Part shown: in pieces, positions 19,901 through 29,728 of the stretch | Position numbering within the stretch: position 1 is the first letter of the stretch | How the letters are laid out: every line of letters begins with the position of its first letter | Source of the DNA: Arenimonas terrae | GTDB lineage: Bacteria; Pseudomonadota; Gammaproteobacteria; Xanthomonadales; Xanthomonadaceae | Length of the DNA: 64,000 bases | Direction: 5' to 3' | Assembly: GCF_006265115.1 (NCBI RefSeq) | Contig: NZ_SMDR01000001.1 | Coordinates: 930,001-994,000 of the forward strand | Notes under the pieces: generated by a model | Seen by the model: the letters and a program-made list of their open reading frames with translations, nothing else | What the model was told of the DNA's origin: nothing | Database searches by the model: none | Made by a program: the position numbers and the translations under genes

Positions 19901-20761
19901 ATGCCCCTGTCCATCCCCCCGCGCACGCACGACCTGGGCGGCGGTTTCACCGTCAAACGCCTGCTGCCGCACCTGAAGGCGCGCACCGTCGGCCCCTTCG
20001 TGTTCTTCGACCACATCGGGCCCGCCGACCTGGGCCCCGACCAGGGCCTGGAGGTGCGGCCACACCCGCACATCGGCCTGGCCACCGTCACCTACCTGTG
20101 GGAGGGCGCGATCATGCACCGCGACAGTGTCGGCTCGGTGCAGGAGATCAATCCCGGCGACGTGAACTGGATGACCGCGGGCCGCGGCATCGTGCATTCC
20201 GAGCGCACGCCCGAGCGCCTGCGCGGCAAGCCCCAGCGCATGCACGGCCTGCAGACCTGGGTGGCGCTGCCGCAGGCGCACGAAGAGGACGCTCCGTCGT
20301 TCGCGCACCACCCCAAGGCCACGCTGCCCGTGGTCGAACTGCCCGGCGCGACGCTCACCGTCGTCGCCGGCCATGCCTTCGGCGAACGCGCGCCGGTTTC
20401 GGTGCTGATGGACACGCTGTACGTTTCGATCGACCTGCAGGCCGGCTGCGCCCTGCCGATTCCGGTCGAACACGCCGAACGCGCGCTCTATCCGGTCTCG
20501 GGCGAGCTCGAGCTCGACGGCGAAGCCCTGCCCCTGGAGCACCTGGCCGTGCTCGACCCCGGCAGCGAGCCGCTGCTGCGCGCGAAGACCGATGCGCGGG
20601 TGATGCTGCTCGGCGGCGCCCCGCTCGACGGCCATCGCCACGTCTGGTGGAACTTCGTGTCGAGCTCGCGCGAGCGCATCGAGCAGGCCAAGGCCGACTG
20701 GCGCGAAGGCCGCATCGGCCAGGTGCCCGGCGAAACGGAGTTCATTCCCCTGCCCGATTGA
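19901..20761 (+). CDS. pirin-family cupin protein
   Basis: 286 residues. The metal site is present as RPHPHIGLATVTYLWEG (two His) and MTAGRGIVHSE (His, Glu). Pirins are cupin metalloproteins; bacterial ones act as quercetinase-like dioxygenases or redox-sensitive regulators. It belongs to the shorter class that begins THDLGGGFTVKRLLP and differs from the second pirin at 21.3-22.1 kb. It converges with osmC across an intrinsic terminator. Confidence 0.92.
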   Translation: MPLSIPPRTHDLGGGFTVKRLLPHLKARTVGPFVFFDHIGPADLGPDQGLEVRPHPHIGLATVTYLWEGAIMHRDSVGSVQEINPGDVNWMTAGRGIVHSERTPERLRGKPQRMHGLQTWVALPQAHEEDAPSFAHHPKATLPVVELPGATLTVVAGHAFGERAPVSVLMDTLYVSIDLQAGCALPIPVEHAERALYPVSGELELDGEALPLEHLAVLDPGSEPLLRAKTDARVMLLGGAPLDGHRHVWWNFVSSSRERIEQAKADWREGRIGQVPGETEFIPLPD

Positions 20762-20815
20762 ACCCGGCGAAACCAGGCCGAGTTCCGCGAAGCCCGCCCG
20801 GCACCGTGGCAAGAG

Positions 20816-20840
20816 AAGGCCGGGTCTCCCCGGCCTTTTT
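20816..20840. terminator. bidirectional intrinsic terminator, pirin / OsmC
   Basis: Stem AAGGCCGGG (20816-20824) pairs with CCCGGCCTT (20829-20837) around a four-base loop, with a T tract to 20840. It lies between convergent stops of pirin (+) and OsmC (-); the minus-strand side also runs into T/C-rich sequence, so it can serve both. Confidence 0.8.
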
Positions 20841-20851
20841 CGTTCCCCCGC

Positions 20852-21253
20852 TCAGACCAGCGTGGTCGGAATCTCGACGGGCCCGGTGAGTATCTTGTGC
20901 ACCGGGCAGGCATTGGCGATCTGCAGCAGCCGTTCGCGCTGCCCGCTGTCGAGCTTTCCGCGCAGTTCGACCTGGCGCGTGATCACGGTCTTGTCCTTGC
21001 CGCGTTCGGCGTAACCGAGCTTCACTTCGACGCCCTCCAGCGGCCACTGCTTGCGCTCGGCGTACATGCGCAGGGTGATCGCCGTGCAGGCACCGAGCGC
21101 GCTGAGCAGGATCTCGTCCGGGGCGGGGCCGGTGTCGCCGCCGCCCAGGTCGACCGGTTCGTCGGCCACGGTGTGGTGGTGGCCGACGACCAGCTGGGTC
21201 GCATAGGACGGATAAGTGGCACCGATGCGGACGGTGACGGGACGGGCGGCCAT
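20852..21253 (-). CDS. OsmC-family peroxidase-like protein
   Basis: 133 residues. The two peroxidatic cysteines are in SALGACTAITLRMYAERK and NACPVHKIL, the arrangement of the OsmC/Ohr superfamily (YhfA-type, short). Such proteins reduce organic hydroperoxides with thiol or lipoyl partners. The ATG at 21253 lies 29 nt after the stop of the second pirin, so both are probably on one mRNA; the pairing of pirin and OsmC suggests a redox-response unit. Confidence 0.92.
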   Translation of the reverse strand: MAARPVTVRIGATYPSYATQLVVGHHHTVADEPVDLGGGDTGPAPDEILLSALGACTAITLRMYAERKQWPLEGVEVKLGYAERGKDKTVITRQVELRGKLDSGQRERLLQIANACPVHKILTGPVEIPTTLV

Positions 21254-21282
21254 GGGCTTCTCCTGTTGCGGGGACGACGGGC

Positions 21283-22131
21283 TCAGAAACGCCCGGCCTG
21301 GAAGTCTTCGAAGGCCTGGCGCAGCTCGGCCTGGGTGTTCATCACGAAGGGGCCGTAACGCGCCACCGGTTCGCGCAGCGGCCGGCCGGCGACCAGGATC
21401 AGGCGGGTAAGGGCCTCGCGGCCTTCCACCACGATGCGTTCGCCCGGTCCGAATACCGCCAGCTCCTGCGTCGCCACGGTCGCCGCGTCCTGGCCCTCGC
21501 CGAAACGCACGCCGCCCTCGTACACATAGGCGAAGGCGGTGTGGCCTTCCGGCAGCGGGTGTTCGTAGCGCGCGCCGGCGGCGATGCGCAGGTCGAGGTA
21601 GGTCGGGTCGGTGGCGGGCTGGACGATCGGGCCGACGGTGTCGCCGACCTGGCCGGCGATCACCTTGGCACGCACGCCCGGCGCGGCGTCCGTTTCCGGA
21701 AAACGCTCGGGACCGTACTCCTGGTATTTCGGCGCGGTCATCTTCTCGCCCGAGGGCAGGTTCACCCACAGCTGGAAGCCGCGCATCCGGCCCTGCTCCT
21801 GCTCGGGCATCTCGGAGTGCACGATGCCGCGGCCCGCGGTCATCCACTGCACGCTGCCGGGCACCAGCACGCCTTCGTTGCCGTGGTTGTCCTTGTGGCG
21901 CATGCGGCCGTCGAGCATGTAGGTCACCGTCTCGAAGCCGCGGTGCGGATGCGAGGGGAAGCCGGCGAGGTAATCCTCGGGCCGGTCGGTGCCGAATTCG
22001 TCGAGCAGCAGGAAGGGGTCGAGGTCGGGCAGCTGCGGCGTGCCGATGACGCGGGTCAGGCGCACGCCGGCGCCATCGCTGGCGGCCTGGCCGCGCAGCT
22101 TGCGGACGACGGGACGGATCGAGGTGGACAT
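21283..22131 (-). CDS. pirin-family cupin protein, longer class
   Basis: 282 residues from the ATG at 22131, preceded by AGGAGG; an upstream in-frame start at 22248 is rejected because it lacks a ribosome-binding site and extends over non-conserved sequence. Metal ligands lie in FPSHPHRGFETVTYML (His, His) and MTAGRGIVHSEMPEQEQG (His, Glu). The C-terminal pirin domain includes GRPLREPVARYGPFVMNTQ. It precedes osmC by 29 nt. The region upstream to 22307 holds no other gene. Confidence 0.93.
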   Translation of the reverse strand: MSTSIRPVVRKLRGQAASDGAGVRLTRVIGTPQLPDLDPFLLLDEFGTDRPEDYLAGFPSHPHRGFETVTYMLDGRMRHKDNHGNEGVLVPGSVQWMTAGRGIVHSEMPEQEQGRMRGFQLWVNLPSGEKMTAPKYQEYGPERFPETDAAPGVRAKVIAGQVGDTVGPIVQPATDPTYLDLRIAAGARYEHPLPEGHTAFAYVYEGGVRFGEGQDAATVATQELAVFGPGERIVVEGREALTRLILVAGRPLREPVARYGPFVMNTQAELRQAFEDFQAGRF

Positions 22132-22307
22132 GGTGGCCTCCTGGGTTGGCGGCGCCGTGGCGCCATGGCCATAAAGTAGGGCCGCACCGCCGGGACCACA
22201 GCCCCGGGCCCGCAACGCAGGGTTGCATGCTGCCCGGGACGATGCCACCGCAGGCCGCCCGGACGGCCTTTTGCCGTTTTGTCCGATGACTCCCCCTGAT
22301 CGCGGCC

Positions 22308-22928
22308 ATGGCCCTCAATACCGTCTCCCACCTGCGCCGCCGACGCACCGACCAGGCCCTGCCGCCTTCGGTCACCGGCGAACGCCTGCCCACCCTGGTC
22401 GCACCGCGGCTGCAGCTGCGCTGGCTCGAAGCCTGCGACCTGGACGATCTGTACCGGGTGTTCTCCGACAGCGACGTGACCCGTTTCTGGAGCCATCGCG
22501 CCTGGCCGCATCGCGACGAGGCCGAGATCTATCTCGAGGCGATCCAGCGCGGCTTCGACCAGGGCAACCTGTTCCAGTGGGGCATCGCCCTTCGCGGCGA
22601 CGACCGGATCATCGGCACCGCCACCCTCTACGCGATCGACCATGCCCAGGGCCGGGCCGAACTCGGTTTCGCACTCGCGCGCGACCACTGGGGCCGGCGC
22701 TACGCGCGCGAGGCGCTGACGGTGCTGTTCGACCACGCGTTCGGGGCACTGGACCTGCGCCGCATCGAGGCCGACGTGGATCCGCGCAACCAGCCGTCGC
22801 TGCGCACGCTCGAGGCGCTGGGCTTCCGGCGCGAGGGCTATCTGCGCCAGCGCTGGCGGGTCGCCGGCGAGCTCCAGGACAGCGTGCTGATGGGGCTGCT
22901 GGCCGGCGACTGGCCCGGCACGGCCTGA
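22308..22928 (+). CDS. GNAT acetyltransferase, RimJ/RimL type
   Basis: 206 residues. The RimJ-like core starts LVAPRLQLRWLEACDLDDLY; the acetyl-CoA loop region is GWGRRYAREALTVLFDHAF in outline (sequence HWGRRYAREAL) followed by RIEADVDPRNQPSLRTLEAL and GFRREGYLRQRW, both hallmarks. It may acetylate a protein N-terminus or a small molecule. The first 25 residues (LRRRRTDQALPPS) are extra and basic. A single gene divergent from pirin. Confidence 0.88.
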   Translation: MALNTVSHLRRRRTDQALPPSVTGERLPTLVAPRLQLRWLEACDLDDLYRVFSDSDVTRFWSHRAWPHRDEAEIYLEAIQRGFDQGNLFQWGIALRGDDRIIGTATLYAIDHAQGRAELGFALARDHWGRRYAREALTVLFDHAFGALDLRRIEADVDPRNQPSLRTLEALGFRREGYLRQRWRVAGELQDSVLMGLLAGDWPGTA

Positions 22929-23004
22929 CCACGGCGACTCCCACGCGCGTTGACAGCCCCGGAGGGCGCGCCGAACATGGCAGGCCCGTCCCCTGGAGCC
23001 CGCC

Positions 23005-24165
23005 ATGAGCCCGACCACGACCCTGCGCGCGAGCCTGCTCGCCACCGCCCTGCTCCTGGCCGCCTGCGGCGGCTCGCCCGAACCGGCCGGCGACCCCAGC
23101 GGCGACACCACGGCGCCGCCTGCCGCGGCCGGCGAGGAGAAGGTCGTCTACGTCTACAACTGGTCCGACTACATCGCCGAGGACACGCTCGCCAACTTCG
23201 AGAAGGCGACCGGCATCAAGGTCGTCTACGACGTCTACGACGGCAACGAGATCCTCGAGACCAAGCTGATGACCGGCGCCTCCGGTTATGACGTCGTCTT
23301 TCCCTCGGCCCGTCCGTTCGCCCAGCGCCATATCGTCGCCGGCGTGTACGCGCCGCTGGACAAGGCGAAGCTGACGAACCTGGGCAACCTCGACGCGGAC
23401 CTGCTCAAGTCGCTCGAGGACGTCGATCCCGGCAACTCCCACACCCTGCCCTACATGTGGGGCACCACCGGCCTGGGCATCAACGTGGCCAAGGTGAAGG
23501 AGGCGCTGGGCGAGGACGTGGCGCTCGACTCCTGGGCCCTGCTGTTCGACCCGGCCAACGCCGAGAAGCTGGCCGCCTGCGGCATCGCCGTGCTCGACGA
23601 CGAGCAGGAAGCCTTCGCCGCCGCCCTGATCCACGCCGGCCGCGACCCCAACGCCACCGGCGGCGACGAGACCCAGGCGGTGGTCGACGCCTACGCCAGG
23701 ATCCGCCCGCACATCCGCTACTTCCACTCCTCCAAGTACATCGACGACCTGGCCAATGGCGATGTCTGCCTGGCGATGGGCTACTCCGGCGACGTGTTCA
23801 TGGCCGGCGACCGCGCCGAGGAGGCCGAGAACGGCATGGAGATCCGCTACATCATCCCGAAGGAAGGCGCGCTGCGCTGGGTGGACCTGATCGCGATCCC
23901 GAAGGACAGCAAGCACCCCGACAACGCCCACGCCTTCATCAACTTCCTGCTGCAGCCGGACGTGGCGGCGGGCATCACCAACTACGTGGCCTACGGCAGC
24001 CCGAACACCGCGGCGACCGCCCTGGTGGATCCGGAGATTTCCGGCGACCCCGCGATCTACCCGCCCGCCGAGGTGATGGCCAAGCTGGTGGACCCGGCGA
24101 CCTTCCCGCCCGAGGTCACCCGCGAACGCGTGCGCGCCTGGACCACGATCAAGACCGGGCGCTGA
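23005..24165 (+). CDS. polyamine-type periplasmic binding lipoprotein
   Basis: 386 residues. A lipoprotein signal ends LLLAAC (Cys21), followed by a Gly/Pro/Ala/Asp linker, then a PotD/PotF-type binding domain: VVYVYNWSDYIAEDTLANFE, YDVVFPSARPFAQRH, LPYMWGTTGLGINVAKV and the ending EVTRERVRAWTTIKTGR. The family binds putrescine or spermidine for ABC import. No permease or ATPase gene is adjacent, so either the transporter is elsewhere or the protein senses polyamines. Confidence 0.9.
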   Translation: MSPTTTLRASLLATALLLAACGGSPEPAGDPSGDTTAPPAAAGEEKVVYVYNWSDYIAEDTLANFEKATGIKVVYDVYDGNEILETKLMTGASGYDVVFPSARPFAQRHIVAGVYAPLDKAKLTNLGNLDADLLKSLEDVDPGNSHTLPYMWGTTGLGINVAKVKEALGEDVALDSWALLFDPANAEKLAACGIAVLDDEQEAFAAALIHAGRDPNATGGDETQAVVDAYARIRPHIRYFHSSKYIDDLANGDVCLAMGYSGDVFMAGDRAEEAENGMEIRYIIPKEGALRWVDLIAIPKDSKHPDNAHAFINFLLQPDVAAGITNYVAYGSPNTAATALVDPEISGDPAIYPPAEVMAKLVDPATFPPEVTRERVRAWTTIKTGR

Positions 24166-24173
24166 ACCCGGCT

Positions 24174-24215
24174 CGGAACGAAGAAGGCGCCCCGCGGGGC
24201 GCCTTCTTCGTTCCG
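24174..24215. terminator. bidirectional terminator, perfect 42-nt palindrome
   Basis: A perfect inverted repeat with 21-bp arms (CGGAACGAAGAAGGCGCCCC... and its complement) and no unpaired loop in the duplex. It lies between convergent stops of the polyamine-binding lipoprotein (+) and the PmtA-like methyltransferase (-). Each strand reads GCCTTCTTCGTTCC after the core, a T-rich tail, so it should stop transcription from both sides. Confidence 0.85.
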
Positions 24216-24228
24216 GCTCGCGAATCGC

Positions 24229-24858
24229 TCAGCGCATCGACCGCGGGGCGATCGCCTTCGAGACCCGCCGCGAGTACACGTACACCGTCGCCGGCGGCAC
24301 GTTCCACCAGGTGAAGCTGCCGCGGCGGGCGTTGAGGTCCAGCGATTCGATCACCTCGCGCGCCACCGGATTGGCCGGGCCGTAGGTGAACTGGACGAAG
24401 CGCCCCTGCGGCTGCATGGCGTCGAAGGCGGCGCCGAGGATGGCCTGCTGGGTCGCCTTGGGCATCGACAGCAGGCCCAGGCCGGAGATCACCGCGTCGG
24501 CCGGCGCGTCCGGACCGAAACCCCGGGCCAGGGCGACCTCGGCCAGGTCGCGGGCATCGGCGCAGGCCACCTGCACGGTCGGGAAATGTTTCTGCAGGTG
24601 CTGGTGCAGCTCTTCGTTGAGTTCGAGCACCAGCAGGTCGGCCGGCGCGATGCCGTGGTCGAGCAGGGCCTGGGTGAATACGCCGGTGCCGCCGCCAAGT
24701 TCGATCACGCGCTTCGCGCCGCGCGGCAGCTCGGACATCATCTGGCGCGCCAGCTGCGGGCTCGAGGGCGAGATGGCGGCGACGCCCAGCGGGTTCTTCA
24801 GCCACTGCCGGAAGAAAGTCCAACCCAGGGTCAACGCGTTGTGGCTGCTGCGGTTCAT
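24229..24858 (-). CDS. PmtA-like SAM-dependent methyltransferase
   Basis: 209 residues from the ATG at 24858; longer frames upstream are not supported. The SAM site is VIELGGGTGVFTQALLDHG, followed by LVLELNEELHQHLQ and a cytosolic motif DAVISGLGLLSMP. The segment GVAAISPSSPQLARQM before motif I is typical of phospholipid N-methyltransferases of the PmtA family (phosphatidylethanolamine to phosphatidylcholine), which resemble rRNA adenine dimethylases. The exact substrate is inferred. Confidence 0.8.
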   Translation of the reverse strand: MNRSSHNALTLGWTFFRQWLKNPLGVAAISPSSPQLARQMMSELPRGAKRVIELGGGTGVFTQALLDHGIAPADLLVLELNEELHQHLQKHFPTVQVACADARDLAEVALARGFGPDAPADAVISGLGLLSMPKATQQAILGAAFDAMQPQGRFVQFTYGPANPVAREVIESLDLNARRGSFTWWNVPPATVYVYSRRVSKAIAPRSMR

Positions 24859-24949
24859 GGCCACAGCATAATGCCCCGGGCGATGTTTCGCGCGGGTTAA
24901 GGCCTTCGGCGCAAGACTGGCGTCCCCGTCCCGACCGAGGCCCGCCGCC

Positions 24950-25363
24950 ATGCGCATTTCCCCGATCCTGTTCAGCCTTATGGCACTGGTGCCGCTGACT
25001 CCGGCGGTGGCCGGGGAATCCGGCGCGCCGGCGCCCCGCGATGCGCTGCGCGGCGCCGACTGTCTCGACCCCTCGTCGGCGCGCACCTGGGACTATGTGT
25101 CGGGCGACGAGCTGCTGGTGGACGCCGGCCGTCGCAAGTACCGCGTGCACCTGGCCGAACACTGCACCGAACTGGGGCACGGATCGGTGATCGCCTTCAA
25201 GGGCGACCATGTGAGCAGCCGCGTCTGCGGCAACGTCGGCGAAGAAGTCCGGGTCGGGCGCATGAGTTGCCGGATCGAACGCCTGGAGCTGATCGACGCC
25301 GAGGCTTACCGCGAGGCCACGACCGGCAAGCAGGGCTCGGTGTCGGCTAGCGTGTCGGACTGA
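24950..25363 (+). CDS. exported DUF6491-like protein
   Basis: 137 residues with a signal peptide (MRISPILFSLMALVPLTPAVA). The mature part has cysteines in GADCLD, AEHCTE, SRVCGN and MSCRI, which fit two disulfides, and the family-like blocks ARTWDYVSGDELLVDAGRRK and SVIAFKGDHVSSRVCG. It looks like the DUF6491 family of small periplasmic proteins frequent in Xanthomonadales; no function is known. It converges with rlmKL, 9 nt apart. Confidence 0.7.
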   Translation: MRISPILFSLMALVPLTPAVAGESGAPAPRDALRGADCLDPSSARTWDYVSGDELLVDAGRRKYRVHLAEHCTELGHGSVIAFKGDHVSSRVCGNVGEEVRVGRMSCRIERLELIDAEAYREATTGKQGSVSASVSD

Positions 25364-25372
25364 ATCCGCGGC

Positions 25373-27514
25373 TCAGGCCCGCCGCAGCTCCCAGCAGCGG
25401 TGGATGCGCGGATTGCGCTCGAAGTCGGGATCGATCGTGCGCGGGCTGATCTCGGTGCAGGTCGCGAACTCGGCGATCGCCGCCTCGTCCAGGCGGAAGC
25501 GCCGGAAGTTGTTCGAGAACAGCAGCAGCCCGCCCGGCGCCAGCCGGGCCATGGCCGCGCGCAGCAGGCGCACATGGTCGCGCTGGGTGTCGAAGTCCTC
25601 GGCGCGCGCCGAGTTCGAGAAGGTGGGTGGATCGCAGAAGATCAGGTCGTACTGGCCGCGGTCCGCCTCCAGCCAGGCCATGGCGTCGGCCTGCACCAGC
25701 CGGTGCTGCCGGCCGGTGGCGCCATTGAGCGCGAGGTTGCGGCCGGCCCACTCCAGGTAGGTGCCCGACAGGTCCACGCTGGTGGTTTCCGCCGCGCCGC
25801 CGGCCGCCGCATGCACGCTGGCCGCGCCGGTGTAGGCGAACAGGTTGAGCAGGCGCTTGCCGGCCGCTTCGCGGCCGATGCGCAGGCGTACCGGCCGGTG
25901 GTCGAGGAACAGCCCGGTGTCGAGATAGTCGAACAGGTTCACCTGCAGGCGCGCCCCGCCCTCGCGCACGACGAAAAACTCGCCGCGCTTGTCCAAACGT
26001 CCGTACTTGCTGCCGCCCTTGCCGCGAGCACGCGTCTTGATGGCGACCTGGGCCGGCGGCACCGCGAACACTTCGCGCGTGGCGTCCAGCAGTTCGCCGA
26101 ACCGGCGGCGCGAGTCGGCCTCGGGGATGCTCGATGGCGCCTCGTATTCCTGCACGTGCACGAACTCGCGCGCTTCGCCGCCGTCCTCGCGATAGACGTC
26201 GATGGCCGCGGAATACTCCGGCAGGTCGGCGTCGTAGACGCGGTAGCAGCTGATGCCTTCGCGTTCGCGCCAGGACTTGAAGCGCTTGAGGTTCTTGCGC
26301 AGCCGGTTGGCGACCATCTGCGCGCCGTCCGACAGCGGTTTGGCCTCGCGCGGTTCGCGCGCGGGTGGCTGCACCGGGTCGCACAGCAGCAGCGAACATT
26401 CGATCGCGCCGTTGAAGAAGGCATAGCGTTTGGCCGCGCGCAGGCCCGTGGCCTGGCCCAGCTCGTCCGAGCCGCACAGCAGCACCGCGCGCCATTCCGG
26501 CACAGCGCGGCGCAGCGCATCGCCGAGCTCGCGGTAAAGCGCCGGGTCGGCGGCGAGGCGGGCGTCGTAGGGCGGATTGCAGGCGACCAGGCCGCGTGCG
26601 GGGCCCGGCGCCTTCAGTGCGGACGCGGGTGCGCGGTCGAAGCGGATGAGTTCGCCGACGCCGGCGCGGTCGGCATTGGCCTGCGCCGCATGCAGGGCGG
26701 CCGGGTCGAGGTCGGCGCCGAAGAACACCGGCGTGAGCGCCGCCCGTCCGGCCTCGGCGCGCTGCCGCGCCTCCAGTTCCACCTGGTTCCAGAGCGATTC
26801 GTCGAAGCCGCGCCAGCGCGTCGGCAGCGCACCCTGCAGGCGCTGCAGGCCCGGCGCCGCATCCGCCGCCATCAATGCCCCCTCGATCAGCAGGGTGCCG
26901 CTGCCGCACATCGGGTCGAGCAGCGCGCCGCCTTCGGCGTAAAGCTTCGGCCAGCCGCCGCGCAGCAGCATCGCCGCGGCCAGATTCTCCTTCAGCGGCG
27001 CCTCGCCCTGCGACTGGCGCCAGCCGCGCCGGTGCAGCGGGCCGCCGCCGACGTCCACCGAGACGATGGCCTTGCCCTTGCGGACGACCAGGCTCAGGCG
27101 CAGGTCGGGGTGTTCGGTGTCGACCGACGGCCGCACGCCGTGGGCGGCGCGCAGGCGGTCGACGATGGCGTCCTTCACGCGCTGGGCGGCGTAACGTTCG
27201 TGCGTCAGCGCCGGGCCGGACACGTGCGCGTCCACCGCCAGCGTGCCCTCGGGGTCCAGGTGCGCGCCCCAGTCGATGGCGTGCACGCCCTGGTAGAGGT
27301 CGTACTCATTGGCGCAGTCGAATTCGGCCAGCGGCCAAAGCACGCGGCTGGCCAGGCGCGAGAACATCACGGCGCGATAGGCCGCTTCCGGTTCACCGAC
27401 GGCATTGGCGCCGGCCAGCGCGGCGGTCGCCCTGGCGGCGCCCAGGGCGAGGAGCTCGTCGGCCAGAAGATATTCAAGCCCCTTGGCGCAGGCGACGAAA
27501 AACGAAGCGGTCAT
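25373..27514 (-). CDS. rlmL: bifunctional 23S rRNA methyltransferase RlmK/RlmL
   Basis: 713 residues. The N-terminal half (THUMP domain plus RlmL) makes m2G2445, with the catalytic motif [11 protein letters not shown] near 300 and [17 protein letters not shown]; the C-terminal half (RlmK) makes m7G2069, with [20 protein letters not shown] and [11 protein letters not shown]. The full E. coli fusion arrangement is kept. The ATG at 27514 overlaps the stop of the SGNH-like gene (ATGA), the end of a four-gene coupled chain. Confidence 0.97.
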   Translation of the reverse strand: MTASFFVACAKGLEYLLADELLALGAARATAALAGANAVGEPEAAYRAVMFSRLASRVLWPLAEFDCANEYDLYQGVHAIDWGAHLDPEGTLAVDAHVSGPALTHERYAAQRVKDAIVDRLRAAHGVRPSVDTEHPDLRLSLVVRKGKAIVSVDVGGGPLHRRGWRQSQGEAPLKENLAAAMLLRGGWPKLYAEGGALLDPMCGSGTLLIEGALMAADAAPGLQRLQGALPTRWRGFDESLWNQVELEARQRAEAGRAALTPVFFGADLDPAALHAAQANADRAGVGELIRFDRAPASALKAPGPARGLVACNPPYDARLAADPALYRELGDALRRAVPEWRAVLLCGSDELGQATGLRAAKRYAFFNGAIECSLLLCDPVQPPAREPREAKPLSDGAQMVANRLRKNLKRFKSWREREGISCYRVYDADLPEYSAAIDVYREDGGEAREFVHVQEYEAPSSIPEADSRRRFGELLDATREVFAVPPAQVAIKTRARGKGGSKYGRLDKRGEFFVVREGGARLQVNLFDYLDTGLFLDHRPVRLRIGREAAGKRLLNLFAYTGAASVHAAAGGAAETTSVDLSGTYLEWAGRNLALNGATGRQHRLVQADAMAWLEADRGQYDLIFCDPPTFSNSARAEDFDTQRDHVRLLRAAMARLAPGGLLLFSNNFRRFRLDEAAIAEFATCTEISPRTIDPDFERNPRIHRCWELRRA

Positions 27515-28677
27515 GGAATCTCCCGGCCCAGGGCCTGCAGTATCGTTCGGCCGGCGCGGATGACCGCGGGCTTGGCCCGCGCCCGCGATGCGGCGATTTC
27601 CTGCCGCGAACCGAGACGCCGGCAGGGGCCGGACCGGTCGCCGCGGGAGAACTGGTCGAGCATCGCGGTGCCGTAAGCCGGTGAATAGTGGCTGGCGTCC
27701 AGCCACCAGTGCATGCGGGCGCGCTTGTCGCCTTTCGCGGGAACCGCTTCGGCGTTCAAGGGCGTATTGCCCGTGCAGTCCCAGGCGGCCACACCGGGCC
27801 GGACCAGATCCGCCATAGCCTGCAGTCCCGCGGTGGTCCGGTCGTAGACGCGGTCCCGGTCTTCGCCTGCGGCGTAGACCACCGCATGGGTCGGCTCGGC
27901 GACCAGCAGCAACTCGGTTCCGGCCGGGATCTCTGCCACCAGCGACGCGAGCAGGGCACGGTTGCCCTCCAGCACGCCATCGACCGCCGGATGGCGGAAC
28001 AGGTGAACCAGGGTCGCGCGGAACAGGCCGTAATGTCCGAACCGGCGCAGGCCGTGCTCGGCCCACTCCGGGCCGCGCTGGCCGTCCGGCGCGAATCGCC
28101 GCCCCGCACCGCGATACTCGCCGGGCGCGGCGATCGCCTGCAGGCTGCGCCAGGCCAGTTGCGGCGACGCCAGCAGTACCCCGCCACGCAGCACGTGCCA
28201 GAGTCGCCACGGCATCGCTTCGGGCCAGGCCTCCACGCGCTGCAGGCCGCCGCGTGCCCGCAGGTGGAAGTCGCCGTACGCATTGACGACCAGCAGCACC
28301 CGCCGAGGCGGTGACACCCGCAGCGCATGCCTCAGCAGCTGGCCGGCTTCCGCCAGGGTGCCACCGGACAGGGCGGCGTTGTAGCCACCCGGCGCCAACA
28401 GCGCATGGTCGGGATCGAAGGCCAGCTCCGCGCGCGAGCTGCCCAGGACCAGGGTCGCCGGCTGGCGCGTCGCGATGATCATCGGCTTCGCGGTGCGGGC
28501 ATGCGCGGCAAAGTGCAGCCGCGTGCCGCTGTCGAGCACGGAAGCACCGTCGCGGTAAAGGAAGATCGGATTGACCGCGTAGTTGAGCAGGGCGCAGGCC
28601 GCCGCCAGCCCCAGCGTCGACAGCAGCATCAGACGGATCGGACGGCGCCACCGGCCGCGTGCGGGCGCAGCGGTCAT
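27511..28677 (-). CDS. membrane-anchored SGNH-like protein
   Basis: 388 residues. A basic start and one membrane segment (residues 14-33) anchor a periplasmic domain. Two blocks resemble SGNH/AlgX-type O-acetyl transfer enzymes: [18 protein letters not shown] (the nucleophile Ser block) and [20 protein letters not shown] (Asp-x-x-His block V). No family name is certain. It could transfer or remove acetyl groups on an envelope polysaccharide. Coupled by ATGA overlaps on both sides to a YqiA-like hydrolase and to rlmKL. Confidence 0.7.
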   Translation of the reverse strand: MTAAPARGRWRRPIRLMLLSTLGLAAACALLNYAVNPIFLYRDGASVLDSGTRLHFAAHARTAKPMIIATRQPATLVLGSSRAELAFDPDHALLAPGGYNAALSGGTLAEAGQLLRHALRVSPPRRVLLVVNAYGDFHLRARGGLQRVEAWPEAMPWRLWHVLRGGVLLASPQLAWRSLQAIAAPGEYRGAGRRFAPDGQRGPEWAEHGLRRFGHYGLFRATLVHLFRHPAVDGVLEGNRALLASLVAEIPAGTELLLVAEPTHAVVYAAGEDRDRVYDRTTAGLQAMADLVRPGVAAWDCTGNTPLNAEAVPAKGDKRARMHWWLDASHYSPAYGTAMLDQFSRGDRSGPCRRLGSRQEIAASRARAKPAVIRAGRTILQALGREIP

Positions 28678-29188
28678 CCCAGCATCTGCAGGAAGCGGCC
28701 GAACTCTTCGGCGCAGAACTCCACGTGCGCGGCCAGGCGGTGGCTGTCGGGCACCATCACCAGGGTGTCCTGGCGGCGCTGCGCCCAGCGCACCACGTCC
28801 ATCGCGGGAATCAGTTCGTCCTCCCAGCCGTGCACGATGCGCGTCGGCACCATCGCGGCCTTGAGGTAACGCGGCGTGGTTTCCAGCGCGATCGGCGGCG
28901 CCATCAGGAACAGCCCCGCCACCGGCACCTCGCGCGACACGTGCGCGGAAACGTAGGCGCCCATGCTCGAGCCGGCCAGGACCAGCGGCTTGCGGGTGCT
29001 GGCGTGCGCGCGAGCCCCCAGGCGCAGGATGCGGCCGGCGACGTCGCCCAGCGGGCCGAGCACGTCCAGGTCGCGGTAGTCGGGGCGTTCGTGGGTCCAG
29101 CCCAGCTGGCCCGCGACCCGGGCCAGTGCCGTCGCCTTGCTGGCGTCCGGGCCGCTGTCGAGGCCGTGGGAGATGATGACGTGGCCGC

Positions 29189-29192
<4 letters not shown>
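28674..29192 (-). CDS. YqiA-like alpha/beta hydrolase
   Basis: 172 residues from the ATG at 29192. It has a small alpha/beta-hydrolase fold: [19 protein letters not shown], the nucleophile elbow [14 protein letters not shown], Asp in [14 protein letters not shown] and the terminal His in DSHRLAAHV. It resembles the YqiA/UPF0227 esterases. The substrate is unknown. Start overlaps the MOSC stop (ATGA) and end overlaps the SGNH-like start. Confidence 0.85.
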
Positions 29193-29689
<497 letters not shown>

Positions 29690-29728
29690 CAGAAGGCTCC
29701 GGAAAGGCCGCGAATGTTAGCATGGGCC

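Noticed and set aside
22132..22307. Search for a small gene between pirin and the acetyltransferase
   Set aside because: In-frame extensions have no ribosome-binding site; only divergent upstream sequence is seen.
22950..22978. TTGACA before the polyamine-binding lipoprotein as promoter
   Set aside because: The -10 position reads GAACAT, too far from consensus to claim.
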